NCBI GenBank assembly: GCA_035582835.1
Contig: JAYKAV010003110.1
Span: 665,778 to 729,777 of the forward strand
DNA: 64,000 bases
Reading direction: 5' to 3'
From: Phoebastria nigripes
Taxonomy: Eukaryota; Chordata; Aves; Procellariiformes; Diomedeidae
This document shows, piece after piece, positions 49,493 through 61,939 of this stretch (position 1 is the stretch's first letter; the number at the start of each line of letters is the position of its first letter). Both the position numbers and the translations under genes were made by a program. The notes beneath the pieces are model-generated. The model was given only the letters and a program-made list of their open reading frames with translations, did not search any database and had not been told where the DNA came from.

Positions 49493-50029
49493 TTGCTATA
49501 GGCCCTCTTAAAGCTGTGCCAAGCTTGTGCCAACTGTGCCTTCTCTTCAAGTGGTCTTAACTGTCTTTGTGAGTTATATAGTCTTTCAAGCATGCTTGAT
49601 AAATGACAGTCTGAAATGGTGTTTGTACTGCAGCTTAAAAATATGCATATTGTAAAGCTATTCAGAAGTAAGGAGTTGAACCTGCACATTGCGTTTCAGC
49701 CATTCAACCAAAGACAGAAAAATGACTGAATTAATTCTTAAATTTTATTGAACTAAATTTAATAGTGAGCACAACCACACTCTGTGGTGATTGTTTTCAG
49801 TGCTGCTTTATTAAGTTATGTAATGGCAAGAGTTCAAACTCCAGAGATTGTTGAAATGGTAGATTTAGAGACTTCGTTAGAATGCTTGTCAGTAACGAGT
49901 ATATGGGTTTTCAAAGTGCAGAGATTTTTACCTAGATACTGCTGCAGATTGTGATTTTTATTTAAATAGTTTGGAGGTTTTAGACTTAATACCCTGCTTT
50001 TTTAAAATGTTTTAAAATCTTGTTTTATT

Positions 50030-50290
50030 CCCCAAAGATTTGTTTTCCGCTGTTGCGATTAGATGATGACAGCTAGCTGGCTTTTAAAATTGATCAGGAA
50101 GTATTCTGGCAGTCATTCAGTGTTGTAATAGCACTTTAATGGATATGAGCTATTCACCCAGATCAGACTCAATGTCAAAACAGGCGAAAATACAGCTGTC
50201 ACTCTGGACAAGAAGTTACACATATGCAAGCAGCTGCTAATAATACTGGAAAGGAAGCCTTATAATAATGCTTTAAAGGTGCATGCATGT
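50030..50290. promoter_or_regulatory. Candidate conserved non-coding element
   Basis: Repeat-free and of balanced composition, with dense motif-like words (gcgattagatgatgacagct at 50056-50075, gcaagcagctgctaataata at 50227-50246, an E-box cagctg, and ctgtcactctgg). It has the texture of an enhancer but is unproven. Confidence 0.22.
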
Positions 50291-52402
50291 ATATGCATAC
50301 ATACTGCTTCTATGTGTGCAGACGCCTCATAACAAACATGCTAGAGACATTGTTTTCTGGCCATGGATGTACTTAGGAAAAAGAGAAAAGTGAAACATAT
50401 ACTCTCACCTTGAGGAGGTTGCAATAAGTTCATTATGTGCTGCTGGGCTCCCAGGTTTTTTGAAGTAAGAGGCTCTGAATGATGTGTTGCTAGGACTGTG
50501 GTGTAAATTTTATCTTTTAACTAAATGATGACTTTGTTGTGGGTCCTTATTTAATGCACGTGTTGTGCTGTTGGTTTCAGTGGAACTTTGACCATGCATA
50601 TAGATCAAGAATATGGCTATCGAAATGCAGTGGCTTTTTAAAATGCAATTTTCTGTCAGAAAATTTAATAACAGTATCTTAGTGCTCATATGTATATAAA
50701 AATAAATATGTTAGAATCTAATTTTTTGTCAGGGTACTTTGCTCTCCTTTGTGTGTGTCCTAGGGTTTAATCTGGTCGCGTATATGGTTTATTTTAAGAC
50801 CCTTTGATGTCAGAGAGGTACTTGGTTAATCTTCATGTGGACAAAAGCATTCATGCTTTCATACTGTGAAAAGCATATATAGTTATACATAGATAGAGCT
50901 GACGTTTGATGTAAATGAAAACTGTGATTTCTAGGGATGGTATATCTTCTTTCCTGTTTGGAATTTTACGATGGAGATAAGTAAATGTAGAGTACAGAAA
51001 TGCTTTGCTGTTTGGCTAAATAATGCTCAAGAAACTCAAGAGGCAGTGAGATTGGGGAATGCCTTGTACCCCCTTTTAAAATACAGTAGCACATCTCTTG
51101 CCTAATACAGGCTATTGCCAAAGCTAATTGGATAGCGTACAGGTGATGGTGATGTCCTTGCTTGATTTTTCTACTCTTGCTTGCATTAATAAGTCTGGTA
51201 GGTTAATTTTGTCTCTTTAAGGGATTTTTTTTCCATAGAGTTTCAGCTTGATGTATTTCCCAATGTTAAAAATATGTGAGAATTGGGATATGCAAATTTA
51301 CAAGAACTGCAGAGTGTCCTCTGAGTATATTAAATATGTTCACATAGCTCCCTAAGCTAAAGGGACAAATTCAGATGTTACAGGAGAGTATTTTGAGAAG
51401 GCCGTAAAATAGTAAGTCACTTATATTGTGCTTGTATATAAATGTAAAGATTCTGTAATGAAGTTTGAGAGTTAAAAATAGTAATTAATATATATAACCA
51501 CACACACATAATTATATTCTGGAGCTTTCTCTCTTTCAGACACACACTAAACCTACACACACCAAACTGCATTCAGCAAGTGTGGGGGGGGATAAAATTG
51601 GCCAAAAACTTGAGGATTAGCTCTCCTTTTGTGTGGCTCAGAGGCATAGTAAGGACTCTGAACAGGCCAGCGAAGCAGTCTGTGCTAAAATCAGAAGTCA
51701 TCTGCCTGGGCTGAGACATCCGAGACAGGGCTGTCCTTGGGGACAGCAAGTAGAAGAATGCATGTCACCTTAGATTGTTGAAGCACTGAGAGAAGGAGGA
51801 GTGGGACTAGCCCGTATGCAGTTCTTGTTGGCTAAAGCACTTCTGGTTTTTGTGTCATTTCTAATCTACAATGAAAATAAAAGTAAGCATTAGATAGTGC
51901 TTCATGTGACATACATATCAGGCGTATGCACTTAATAGACTCATTTCTGTTCCTCTTTAGACACGTAGGTCTGTATTAGACTTGAAATTGTGCCTATATA
52001 AATGGAATAAGGTCATGTTCTATTCAAACAAATCTGTATCATGTTGCTTGCTATATTGTCTAAAAGCTAGACATCTGTTGCATCCTTTTGTAACTTTTTC
52101 CTGAAAAAGGGAGTTATTTGCAAGCTCATATATTCCTCCTGGATGGCTGGATTTTCAGAAAATGCTGAGGTTTTAAGTCTTTACAAAATACAGTTTGGGA
52201 ATTGTGTTGTTCTGGCTATTTAAAATAGGAATCTCTTCACTCTAGCAAAATTTTTAAAGAGAAAATGAGCAGTTTAGTATTTACTCACAGATGCTGTGGG
52301 GTTACTTATTGTTTGGGTTTTGTTTTGAAGTCAAACTGCATCAGGAGAAAAATTATCTTTAAAACACTAACCAGAAAGAATGTTTTCCTACCTGCAGATT
52401 GA

Positions 52403-52432
52403 TTTTTTTTTTTATTATTTTTTTTTTTTTTT
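52403..52432. repeat. T-rich tract
   Basis: T12, then attatt, then T-rich sequence, followed by ccctctct. Confidence 0.85.
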
Positions 52433-53616
52433 CCCTCTCTCCACAATTGTGGCTGCCCCTCCAAAATTGAAAATTTACTACTTCGAACAATAACGTGATG
52501 TTCATCTGCCTAATGCTTCTTTTCTTTTCTACTCTCTTGCTATTATGTGAAAGATTTACAGTGTCTAGAACCACTCAGCACATTGAGAAGGAAATACACA
52601 CCTCTGCGCTCCTTTGACTTACAGGCTTTTAGAACTGGTTCCCACCATGGTAACCACATATGGCTGTGGAATCGGGATCATGGCAGACTTGCAGCACAGG
52701 CATCTAATGACTTGCTGTGCCTGGTATAAATTGCTCAAACAGCATCCTTCCAGGTTTTCCTCTCAAGGGAGCAAATGCTTTAAAGAATGACCTTCCTCTG
52801 CCCCAGCGCGTCAACCTGGAAAGTTTCTATTTGCCATTGAATTCTTGACAAGTAATAGGCAGTACTTAAACCTACTTAGGACATAAAATGTGAAAGATAT
52901 GCTGCTTTTTTCTTTAAACGAGTGTTGTTTTCTTTAATATCACATAAAAAGTATGTTGCTTGCATTTCAGATTTTTCTTTGCTTTTTTTCTTCTTATGCC
53001 AAGGCATCCGAAAAGACATTCTGTTTTTAAAAGCATCTTCTAAAACTAGAAGAACTAAAATATCTTTTCAAACCCATTGTTCTCAACCTTTTCATCCTTG
53101 AATTACACAATACTAAAGTGTTCATTCCCTCAGAATTGGAAGGACTAATAGTACCCTCTATGCTTTCAATAAATGACAATACTAAAAATATTCATTATCT
53201 TACAGTCCTTTTTCTAAAACATCAAGTCCATGAGTGTTTTGCTCTAACAGAAAACCAGTTCATTTTAAGTCATCATTAAGCAAGCAGACAGCAATTGCAG
53301 CATTGTCTTTGTGATCAGTTGTTGTGATACTGGTTATAAACTGAGTCTTGCTACTTGCACTCAGTGGAAATCCCAGAAGTTTTTTCATAATCGTTTTTCT
53401 TAGTGCAAAATTAGAAATTATTGTTAAGATTTGGGGGACAAAATGTTATTAGAAACCAGAAAGAATCCATATCAGTTGTCCTCCTTTTTTAAACTGAGAA
53501 AAATAATGTGCAATTATGGATAATTACATATAATCCTTAGTAATCCTCCACAGAAAGTACAAACTGTCAGGCCACACAGTTCTTTTCAGGACTTGAGTTG
53601 CTTACCTGTGAATCTG

Positions 53617-53652
53617 GTGGGTGGTTTTTGTGGGTTTTTTTGTGGTTTTTTA
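53617..53652. repeat. G/T-only tract
   Basis: ggtgggtggtttttgtgg followed by gttttttt and gtggtttttt. Same type as 29491-29602. Confidence 0.8.
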
Positions 53653-54053
53653 ATATGTTCAGTTCAGTGCTGACTCTTCAACAATCTTGTTATGAGCTAA
53701 TATGGAATGCTGGTTAGGAAAGTAGTGGAAAAAAAACAGACCCCAATAAAGCTGAAAAAGGTAATTAAAAATAACCAAAACTGATTTTTGCCCTTCTTTA
53801 GAAAGAGTAACATTTGTGAGGTTTAAAACTGTTATCTTTAGAGATTTTTCTCACTTGGCTAAATGGTTCGTGTGAAAGAAACTTCTGTGGACATTTTCTA
53901 AATGTATTTGTTGTTTATGCTTTTAGGGGGCTATATTTGCTCCTTTTGTATTAGTCACAGCGAGGGGGGGGAATTCTTTCATTCTTGAAAGAACTGTGTG
54001 ATGGTTATATTTTTGTATAATTGAGAACTGTTGGGTTTTGGTATCCTTGTCTT

Positions 54054-54078
54054 AAAAAACAACAAACCAAAAAAACCC
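54054..54078. repeat. A/C-only tract
   Basis: aaaaaacaacaaaccaaaaa then aaccc. Same type as the longer tract at 59405-59538. Confidence 0.8.
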
Positions 54079-54521
54079 ATCACGCAAAACCCAAGCAAAT
54101 CACAAGTGGTGTGGATTAAGAGAGAGTGTCGTAGAGGTATGCTTCTAGCAAGTTTACTTCTCTAGGGAGAGGAGAAGCTCACTGTGTTTTAAGTAAATCT
54201 GTGAAAATGTCTAGTGTAGAACTGAAAGTTTCTGTTCACACCATTTACTCCAAATATTGTAGTTTGGATGAGATTGTTGCTGAAGTGGCTGAATGTTTTG
54301 GTAAAAGCATCTTACAATAGAAGATGCAGTTTAATGCTTTGCACTTGATCGAATTTCATTTTTTCAGGTTGTTGTTTCTATATAGAAAGTACGTGGCAGT
54401 GCAGTTTACTTGGAACACACCCACCTGCCAGGCTCGCTTTGCTTAAAAGCATGTATATTGTGTCCGTAAAGGCTTGAGTTTTTCTTGTTGTTTGGCTTTT
54501 GGTTCCCCCCCCTGCCTTGCC

Positions 54522-54671
54522 TTTTTTTTTTTGCCTTTTTTTTTTTTTTTCTTATCCAGAGAGGGGTTAGTATTAATTAACACACAAGCAGTATTACCGT
54601 TTTTCATTTTGTTTGTTAGGTTTTTTTGTTGTTTTTTTTTCCCTCAATAAAAATTAAAAAAAAAAAAAAAA
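54522..54671. repeat. Cluster of T-tracts and one A-tract
   Basis: T11 at 54522-54532, T15 at 54536-54550, further T-runs at 54621-54640 and an A-rich run at 54648-54671 that leads into tatatata. No element body recognised. Confidence 0.85.
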
Positions 54672-55168
54672 TTATATATATGAGAGGTTAGAAAGACTCT
54701 TGAAGTTTAATTTGTCTATTTACCACCATTATTCCCTGAGGCCTGTGTTTTATGCACACACCTTTCCGGAGCATGCTTTACTGCTAATTGAACTTAACCC
54801 AAGTCCCTTTGCCTATCTCTTTATCTCTTTTCTTTCTCATTCCCATCCCTCACACTCTTGAAGAGAAAACTATACTCATATTTCAGATTTCTTTAAATCT
54901 TTAATCAACTTTTTTTTTTTTTTGACAGCACAGGTGATGGAGGACTTTGGGGGAGCGGTAGAACTTTGTCCCAGTACTGAGAAATCCAGGATCTAGAAAT
55001 TTTGGGGAATGCAACAGCTTCCTGCCTCTCTAGCCCATAGCCACAGTAACCATTCTAGCTTATGGTACGATTGATGCTCCTGCCACATGTTTCCCCAGCC
55101 ATGGAGTGTGTGGTAGCAGCCGGTACAGCTGTTGCTGTTGTGTTTCTGAGGAATCCCCACTGCAGCGC

Positions 55169-55184
55169 CACGTCACCTGACGTG
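55169..55184. promoter_or_regulatory. Inverted pair of CRE half-sites
   Basis: cacgtca, CC spacer, tgacgtg: a perfect 7-bp inverted repeat made of two ATF/CREB half-sites, each also carrying CACGT. It sits in the GC-richer patch at 55030-55380 and contains two of the few CpGs in the area. Possible bZIP site; binding not shown. Confidence 0.3.
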
Positions 55185-56318
55185 TTCTTTCCTGCCCAAG
55201 GAATATCCACAGCAGTGGATTGCATGAACCCTTCTGTGGTGTGTGCAAGCCTTGGGCTCAACTCGAACTCTGATGAAAGCAAGTCCTGCAGCTGTACACT
55301 TTCCCTGTATGCCAGCTGGTGTGTCCCAGATAAGCATACCTGCTATGCTGGTGTTTGGGGGGTGTGGGGGTGAGAGTGCATAAAACAGCAGGGACCCGTG
55401 CCACTGAGATCACTGAACTTCCAATTAGACTTGGAATTGAAATTAGGCCTGGTGTATGATAGGCAATCACTGTGGACTATGTTGAATTACTGTGTTTCGG
55501 TTTTGTTTATCTATTTGGGATTTACAGTCTGTTCCATATGGGTGGCTTGCAGGCTTTGTTTTCAAAACTGTGTGTTAAAATAGCTGTCTACTGTTGTGTC
55601 AATGGTTTATTCTCTTGCTAAGGTCCTTGTCCATTAAAAAATAGCAATCCTCTGTACAACTGTAATGGAAAAAGGACTTTATTTTGGCTATCAGTACTAT
55701 CTGGGAATCCAGTAACAGATGTGAGATAAAAATGTCTTGATGCTCACATTGTCCCTTCTTAATGGGAAGAGGTAGCTCTGGATACTAACACCATGAGGCT
55801 AGAGGAATGTTTGTCCTCTTGGCCTCTGCTCATGGAGCTGAGTCTGCAGCTACTCTACAGTTCATGGTCTTTAGGAAACAATCCCAAGCACCACCATGCT
55901 TTTGGATGTTTCTGAGAGGAGCCATCACAGGCAGTTTAACTATACTCCACGTATCAGAGGAGATAAGAATCCTATGATGCGTGGTGTCAGCAGGACTCTG
56001 TAGATCAAATAGCATTAGTGGGTTTTGACTTTGTCCGTAGCCAGCAGGTGCTAATCCATTGAAGCCTCACTCAAGGCTGTGTAAGATTTCTATACATTTA
56101 CAGCACAGCATTGTAGTTGTAAGTTGAGGAATTATTGAGAAGCGGTAACTATGATGGAATTTCGCAGTGCAAGTTAATGACATTTCGTTGTGGATCTTTC
56201 TGCATGGAGTAGCTGATCTCTGCCATCACTTCAGTTTGTTAACCATAGCCACTGTTTGAAATTTTTTTTTTTTCTCTTCATGCACAGCAGTCTCAGCTGT
56301 TTTGTGGCAGGCCAGTAG

Positions 56319-56334
56319 CACACACACACACACA
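56319..56334. repeat. (CA)8 microsatellite
   Basis: Eight CA units followed by ctgcac. Confidence 0.93.
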
Positions 56335-57013
56335 CTGCACGGCCACCTTTTGCCCTCCTCTGTCTTAGCGAGGGGCCCGTCTGCCCAGCTCCAGCATGTA
56401 GCAGAGAGGAGCATCTGGCCCTTTGTGATTGGAAACTTGCTGGGTAACTGATTCCTTATGCAGAATTAAGGATGCTGAAATAGACCCTGATGACAGCAAA
56501 GCTTTCATGAGAGGGTTCAAGAAGTTGACACTGATGCCTTAGAACAGTTGAAAAGAAATAATGACGTGGAAGTGAACTAATATAAATAATTTAATAGGAA
56601 ATCTCTGTGCCGTCTCAAATACAGTCCTCTTTTGTTCTGAAATATGTCAGTGTCTGGCTATTTTGCTAGTGCTATGGAGCCAGTATAAAGATCTAGAAAA
56701 GTTGTAAAACATTGTCACCAGCAGAATAGCAGAGTCAGAGCATTTCAAAAGAACAGCAGTTTTTCAGAGAACAAATTATGCAAAGTAACATCAGGGGAGG
56801 GAAGGAGCACTTTATCCTTACAGGTCTTACCATTTTACCTTTACCGTGTATGTGATCTTAACAGTTTAGGAGTTAACACTTTTACAACATACTGGGCAAA
56901 AGTATTGGAAATTCAGTTTCCCAGTGTTGGAAAAAAAATTGAACAAGGCTAGCCTGTTATCCAAGTAACTTGAGAAATATCCCTCTAGTTACGTTTAATG
57001 CTTTACTCATCAG

Positions 57014-57016
<3 letters not shown>

Positions 57017-57053
<37 letters not shown>

Positions 57054-57067
57054 TAAAAAAGGGGGGG
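57017..57067. repeat. T32 homopolymer with A-rich and G7 flank
   Basis: T32 at 57017-57048, then aaaattaaaaaa, then G7 at 57061-57067. A simple-sequence cluster where assembly length is uncertain. Confidence 0.93.
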
Positions 57068-57729
57068 CAGAAGCTGGCCACTACTACTGGGTGACAAAAT
57101 CTGAATAATCATCAATGCTGTTCTACAGAACAGTTAGGGATAGTCGCTAATATCCTTTGCTGGAGTAGTCAGGGTTATTTGGAATATCCGTTTGAAAATA
57201 AAATGAAACAAAATACAGTCATGCACCACCTTTTTGTATGTTTACTATACTGATGCATTTAAAATATTTTGTCAGGAGTTGCATTTTCTTTGCACTGAGC
57301 ATGCCTTTGTGTGTGTGCATAGCTGGGAGGTTTGTGTAAACGGACTTTCTGTCCTTTAGTTTTTGAAGACTTTTGGCTTAGGTTTATGTGGCTTAACGAT
57401 GTTTTAATAAAAGATTAGAATATCGTATACAGTTGTGTTCAGCAGCATGAATATTGGAACAAAGTACAGTTTCATTAGTAGACCAGCTATAACAGTTTTC
57501 TGGGTTTGAGGTAACATTTGTATATACTAAGCTGGGAGGCAATAGACCTAATTATACAGGTTTTGGTTTTTCCTTTTTTTTTCTTCCCCCTGCCCCCCCC
57601 AAGCCCGGAGTCCTCTTCTGCTATGTGGTTGCAGTCTAATTTCCATTGTATTCACTCTGCTATAGAAATACTTAATGTCAGGAAGGAGATATTTACTGGA
57701 ATACACGAGTCGAGAATTCATCATGATTC

Positions 57730-58110
57730 AGTGTGAAATCCGCTCGCCCTTTGCTCCCCACCCCCTCTTGAATTGGAATGAAATGTGCCTTAAACTGAAG
57801 TGAAATACATCACATGCAGCAACAGTGGGCCCTCGCTTCGCCTCTATTCCTGGTGTGAAATCGATACACTATCTTTCCTCCTGACCTGTTCTGTGACCTC
57901 CATTGCAGCTTTCATGCTGAACAGCAATTGCTTTGAACAGTCTGGGTCTGCCACAGCTCACAAATGATTCTCAGCTTCTGTCTAAAACTGGTGCTGATAA
58001 CAAAGGCTTGATTTTAAATAATGCAGTTGTAGTCATCTTCTAATTATGAATTACATGAAAGTGCATGGTCTTCTATTATTAGACATTTTCAATAGCATGT
58101 ACAGTACGTA
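57730..58110. promoter_or_regulatory. Candidate conserved non-coding element
   Basis: About 380 bp without recognised repeats. It contains cttctaattatgaattacat (58037-58056), gataacaaaggcttgatttt (57996-58015; the caaag core resembles a SOX/TCF site) and ttcatgctgaacagcaattg (57911-57930). The left part (57735-57850) is GC-balanced with a few CpGs. Possible enhancer, by inference. Confidence 0.23.
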
Positions 58111-59361
58111 TGCAGCCAGAATAATTCCTCACTGAGAAGACACAGGAGTTCTGTTCCTAAATGTATCTGATAAAGTTTATGTTGTTATGGAAGAGGAGAA
58201 ATGTAGCAAATACTTCAGAAGACTATTCATGCTATTTTTAAGTGAAAAGACATTTTTCATTGACTTTATCACTGGCTAATATGGTACAACTTTTTTTTTT
58301 ACTAACACTTGAATTTTCAAAGGAAAAAACATATTGGACGGTGTGTACATTCAAAGGAAGGGGACTGTTTCTTGAACTAAGATGTTTTAAAGCTGTTGCA
58401 AAACTAAGCTTAAAAAGTAAAAATCAAAACAGAGAGGAAAATACACTCTGCGTTCCTGATTACTAACTAAGGAAATATCAGCATTTTGAAGATCTATTTA
58501 TTTATTTTTGAGTGTGATTTACCAGAGGATTACTGAAAGCAAAGATGAATTGAAGATATAATGGACATTTATGCTTGCACCAAGAAGTCTATTGTGCTGT
58601 TAGCTAGATTACTTTAATAGCCTTTGCTGGCTTTGAAATCAAGAAGCTGCATGAACTGCTGGCTAAGCATTCATTTTTCCAAAATTTTGTGGTAGGAAAT
58701 AGGATATCCACAGATTTCTGTTATGAAATGAATGTCTCTTAATGGAGTATTCCTCTGCCATTCTTCTTCCCAAAACAAAAATGTGACTGTAGCAATTTTG
58801 GCATCATGATTGAAGTAAAACTCAGCTTTCAACATAATATAGTTTACTAAGCAATGCTAAACCCTGTAATGATAAATGTACTGTCCGGATTTCACTTATT
58901 TATGAAACTGTTTACAATGAAATTAGTAAGAGAGAATATTGCTCTATGTACACACTTTAACAATACTTAACTACATAAATAATCTAATTCTTTTATTGCT
59001 CCTTCATGTATTCATTCTGGCTGTTACCAGCTTAGATTTCTTATATCACCAGAATCTGGGAAGAGAGAGATGTATAATAATGGTGTCTGTATAATACAAA
59101 GAACCGTAAGAGTGGTTGTGAATCACTGGTGTCAGACTAAGTAGTATGTTACCGAAATAATATCCGTTTGTGAAGTGATACCTGTTTGGAACATTTTCCA
59201 GTGATCTTTATAGTGTTAGAGTTTTACCATTACTGTCACCTTTATTTGGAGAACTTAAGGTGTGTAAAACTTGCTGCATTTCCAAAATGTAATCACATCA
59301 TTGTAACGTAGGGACTCAAGACATACTTACTGATGCAGTATCACTGTCCAGTAGCAGTATT

Positions 59362-59538
59362 TAAAAAAAATTAAAAAAAAAAAAAANAAAAAAAAAAAAA
59401 AAGGCAAAACAAACAAACAAAAAAACAAAAACAAAACCAAAAAACCCCCAAACCACCAAAAAAACCCAACCAACCAACCAAAAACCACCAAAACAAACAA
59501 AACCCCCCAAAAACCCCAACCAACCAACAACAAACAAA
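59362..59538. repeat. Poly(A) followed by 134-nt A/C-only tract
   Basis: A-rich run at 59362-59402 (with N at 59387), a GG, then 59405-59538 made only of A and C. Words are caaacaaac, aaccaacc and accccc. This is the longest two-letter tract in the window. The F/W/G/V-rich open frames on the minus strand across it are composition artefacts. Confidence 0.93.
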
Positions 59539-61570
59539 TCAAACTGTTTTAGGAGTTCTCTGAAAACATGCCTAAATGGGCTCATAAGAATCAGATAACT
59601 GGGAATCAAAAATAAAATAAACAGGTGGCGCCGCTGGGAAACTTTTTTATTCTTCTCCCCTTCTAAGCAAGTTGAAATGCTTCTTAAAAAATAAAAGAAG
59701 TTCTACTGCATTATTCTCTGAGGCTTTCAGTGCCACCAGCTGTTTTCTCTCCATTAATATATTTAGATTGCGTGTTGTTTTCACTCATTGTTCGTGAAGA
59801 GGTGTATGTCAAAAAAAGATGCCTTCCAGAATAGGTCCAAGTCAGCAATAGGCAATGAGGAGTTTGTATATTTGAGCACTATTTACTGAGACCATTTATT
59901 CCTTAAGATCAACATCATCCTTTTTGACTGCTAAATGACATCTATGGTTTCCTGTACCAACTCCAGGCTTATTTTCATTAATTTTAGACTGATCTCTCTT
60001 AATTGTTTATTTTAAAAAGTCATTTACGACATGTTGTACACTAAACATGGATGAAGTAACATAATGCAATATATTCAGCTCAACCCAATATTAAATAGTG
60101 TAGTTTCAAGGAATAATATCCCCATTTACTTATCTGCAAACAAACACAAGTTGACATGGTTGCTTACAGTGTTGCATTAAAAATCATATTTACATACCCA
60201 TAATGGAAATTGCACTTGCAAAACAGGAGGGAGAATTTTTGTTACTTGGGAGTCAATTCCCATTCAGATGTGCGTATGTGAATGGTGTGCATGCACATTT
60301 CTGCACATGTAGTGCTACAGGCATAGACAGGTTCAGCATCTGCAAAAACTTAGGCTCCAAGTAAGCAAAGGGAAAATAAGTAGCTCATATTTCCATGTTG
60401 CTGCTGCTGTTGTTTCTTTGTAAACACAGTCTTAGTTGAATATAATCTTTCTGTGAGAGTGTGTTTTGTGAGGAATTGCCACACAGTGGTTCAAGAACTG
60501 TTCTTGTCACTCAGAAGTTCAAGATCAATAATAGGGGTCTCCTATTCGTAGGAATAATCAGTTTTAGTGGTGAGAGATTTAAAAGACTGCATAGTGCTCA
60601 AAATCTTTTTGAAGAAGCACAATAGTATGCTAACCTAAAAATAAAGTCAAGAGTATTTCTTTCTTTTCCTTTCATGGAATACTCCTAAACAGCATTTTCC
60701 AAACATTTTATTAAAGTTAAATTCCCTTAGCTGGAGGGTTTTTTTTTAATTATTATTGTGAATTTGAGCAAGTAATATGGTGTTATGTTCCCTCCAATGA
60801 ATTGCTGTGCAACAAGACTTGATGCTAATTCTACCTTTCCCAAAATCTGATATCAAGCAATTTATCTTCTAAATAATACTCCTGAGTACTAAACCTGAAA
60901 AGTTTTGACTTCAGCCCAAGTCAAACTTCCGGAAGCTTATTCTCAGGAGCATATTCCCTACCTCTGTAAATTTAATTGTTACAATGAATAGAATACATAT
61001 GTCAAGATATTACTTAGGAATTTTACCTGTTTACTTTTTGTTCCTGAAACAGAAACATCAAAATGACAGCATGAAGCTCACACAAAGGTTTTGGAGGCAA
61101 ACTATTAGTTTTTTCTAAAAAGGAGAAAAATTTTTTGAGATAAACCTGCTAAACTGGACAAATCCTATCCCCTTGTCTGAGGGGTTTGGAAAAACTTTAG
61201 TACTGACATGCAGTAGGAAAAATGTTTGCCACTATGTTTTGCAGAGCTGTGCATAAGACCTCCCCGCATCATGCTGTCCTAGGAGATCCTGGCAGTGGAA
61301 ATGGATGAGAAGTAACTACGTGAATCCACCAGCAGAAAATACTGTATATACTGGGGCACTGAGGATGTGGACTTTCAACCTGTGGGGGCAGGTCTTACAG
61401 CATCAGCAGATAGGGTTTTTTTTTCCCCTCATTCTGATATCAGGGGATGAAACCTACAGTCCTATACAGACCTCTTAGATTATGGACTGAAGATTCCATT
61501 TAGCCCTATGGATCTGGTTCTGCTACTCATTCTATTCTCTGCCAAAACAATGGAAAAATGAGGGTCCAAG

Positions 61571-61576
<6 letters not shown>

Positions 61577-61601
<25 letters not shown>
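61577..61601. repeat. A25 homopolymer
   Basis: A simple A-run preceded by cattt. No upstream element with a poly(A) signal was recognised. Confidence 0.95.
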
Positions 61602-61939
61602 GTTCGCTTATCCCAGTAATAATATGAGTAAAACTAACCTAAAAGCGTTTTTTGTCCACTTCACAATAAAACATTTACATTTTATTTGAAAATAAAAAAA
61701 TTGCTTAGGACTTAAATGTATAGCAGAAACATGTTTTCACTATGCTTGAAAACAGTGCCTTTCTAATCTATTAGAAATTAGTTATAAAATATTAATCGGA
61801 ATGAGGAAAAAATGGTGTGATATTTGACTGTCAAAGTTTCTGAAAATGTCCCCCATTAGAAATTTTTTTGAGAAAAATCTAATACTTTTATGAGCCATTT
61901 AAAAAGGGAATAACATATGGAAGAAGCTCACTTCTGCTT

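Larger units (their letters stand above)
43145..50025. other. Non-coding stretch with homopolymers
   Basis: No gene recognised. Homopolymers and a long G/T tract are listed separately. A GC-richer patch at 44825-45000 holds two overlapping open frames (44729-44923, 44821-45024), and another at 45840-46190 is also GC-richer. Neither shows a known domain or convincing splice sites. The direct repeat tcacatagcaa occurs at about 44598 and 44631. Confidence 0.45.
50300..57010. other. Non-coding stretch
   Basis: No gene recognised. A GC-richer segment at 55030-55380 has overlapping open frames on both strands (for example 55062-55373 +, 103 codons), none with a known domain. The short open frame at 52547-52729 also lacks a recognisable product. 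At 53078-53100, ttgttctcaaccttttca recalls a hAT-type terminal repeat, but no partner end was found. Confidence 0.45.
58115..61935. other. AT-rich non-coding stretch
   Basis: No gene or recognisable transposon apart from the simple tracts listed separately. One undetermined base at 59387 inside an A-run. Short A/T-rich open frames, such as 58242-58466, have no known domain. Confidence 0.45.

Noticed and set aside
53078..53120. hAT/Charlie-like end (ttctcaacctttt)
   Set aside because: No matching inverted terminus downstream and no target-site duplication seen; the phrase is short.
55062..55373. 103-codon open frame in the GC-richer patch
   Set aside because: Overlapping open frames on both strands reflect composition. 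The protein is Val/Ala/Ser-rich without a known domain, and no good splice pair bounds it.
59327..59609. Minus-strand open frames rich in Phe, Trp and Gly
   Set aside because: Direct consequence of the A/C-only tract and the poly(A) run.
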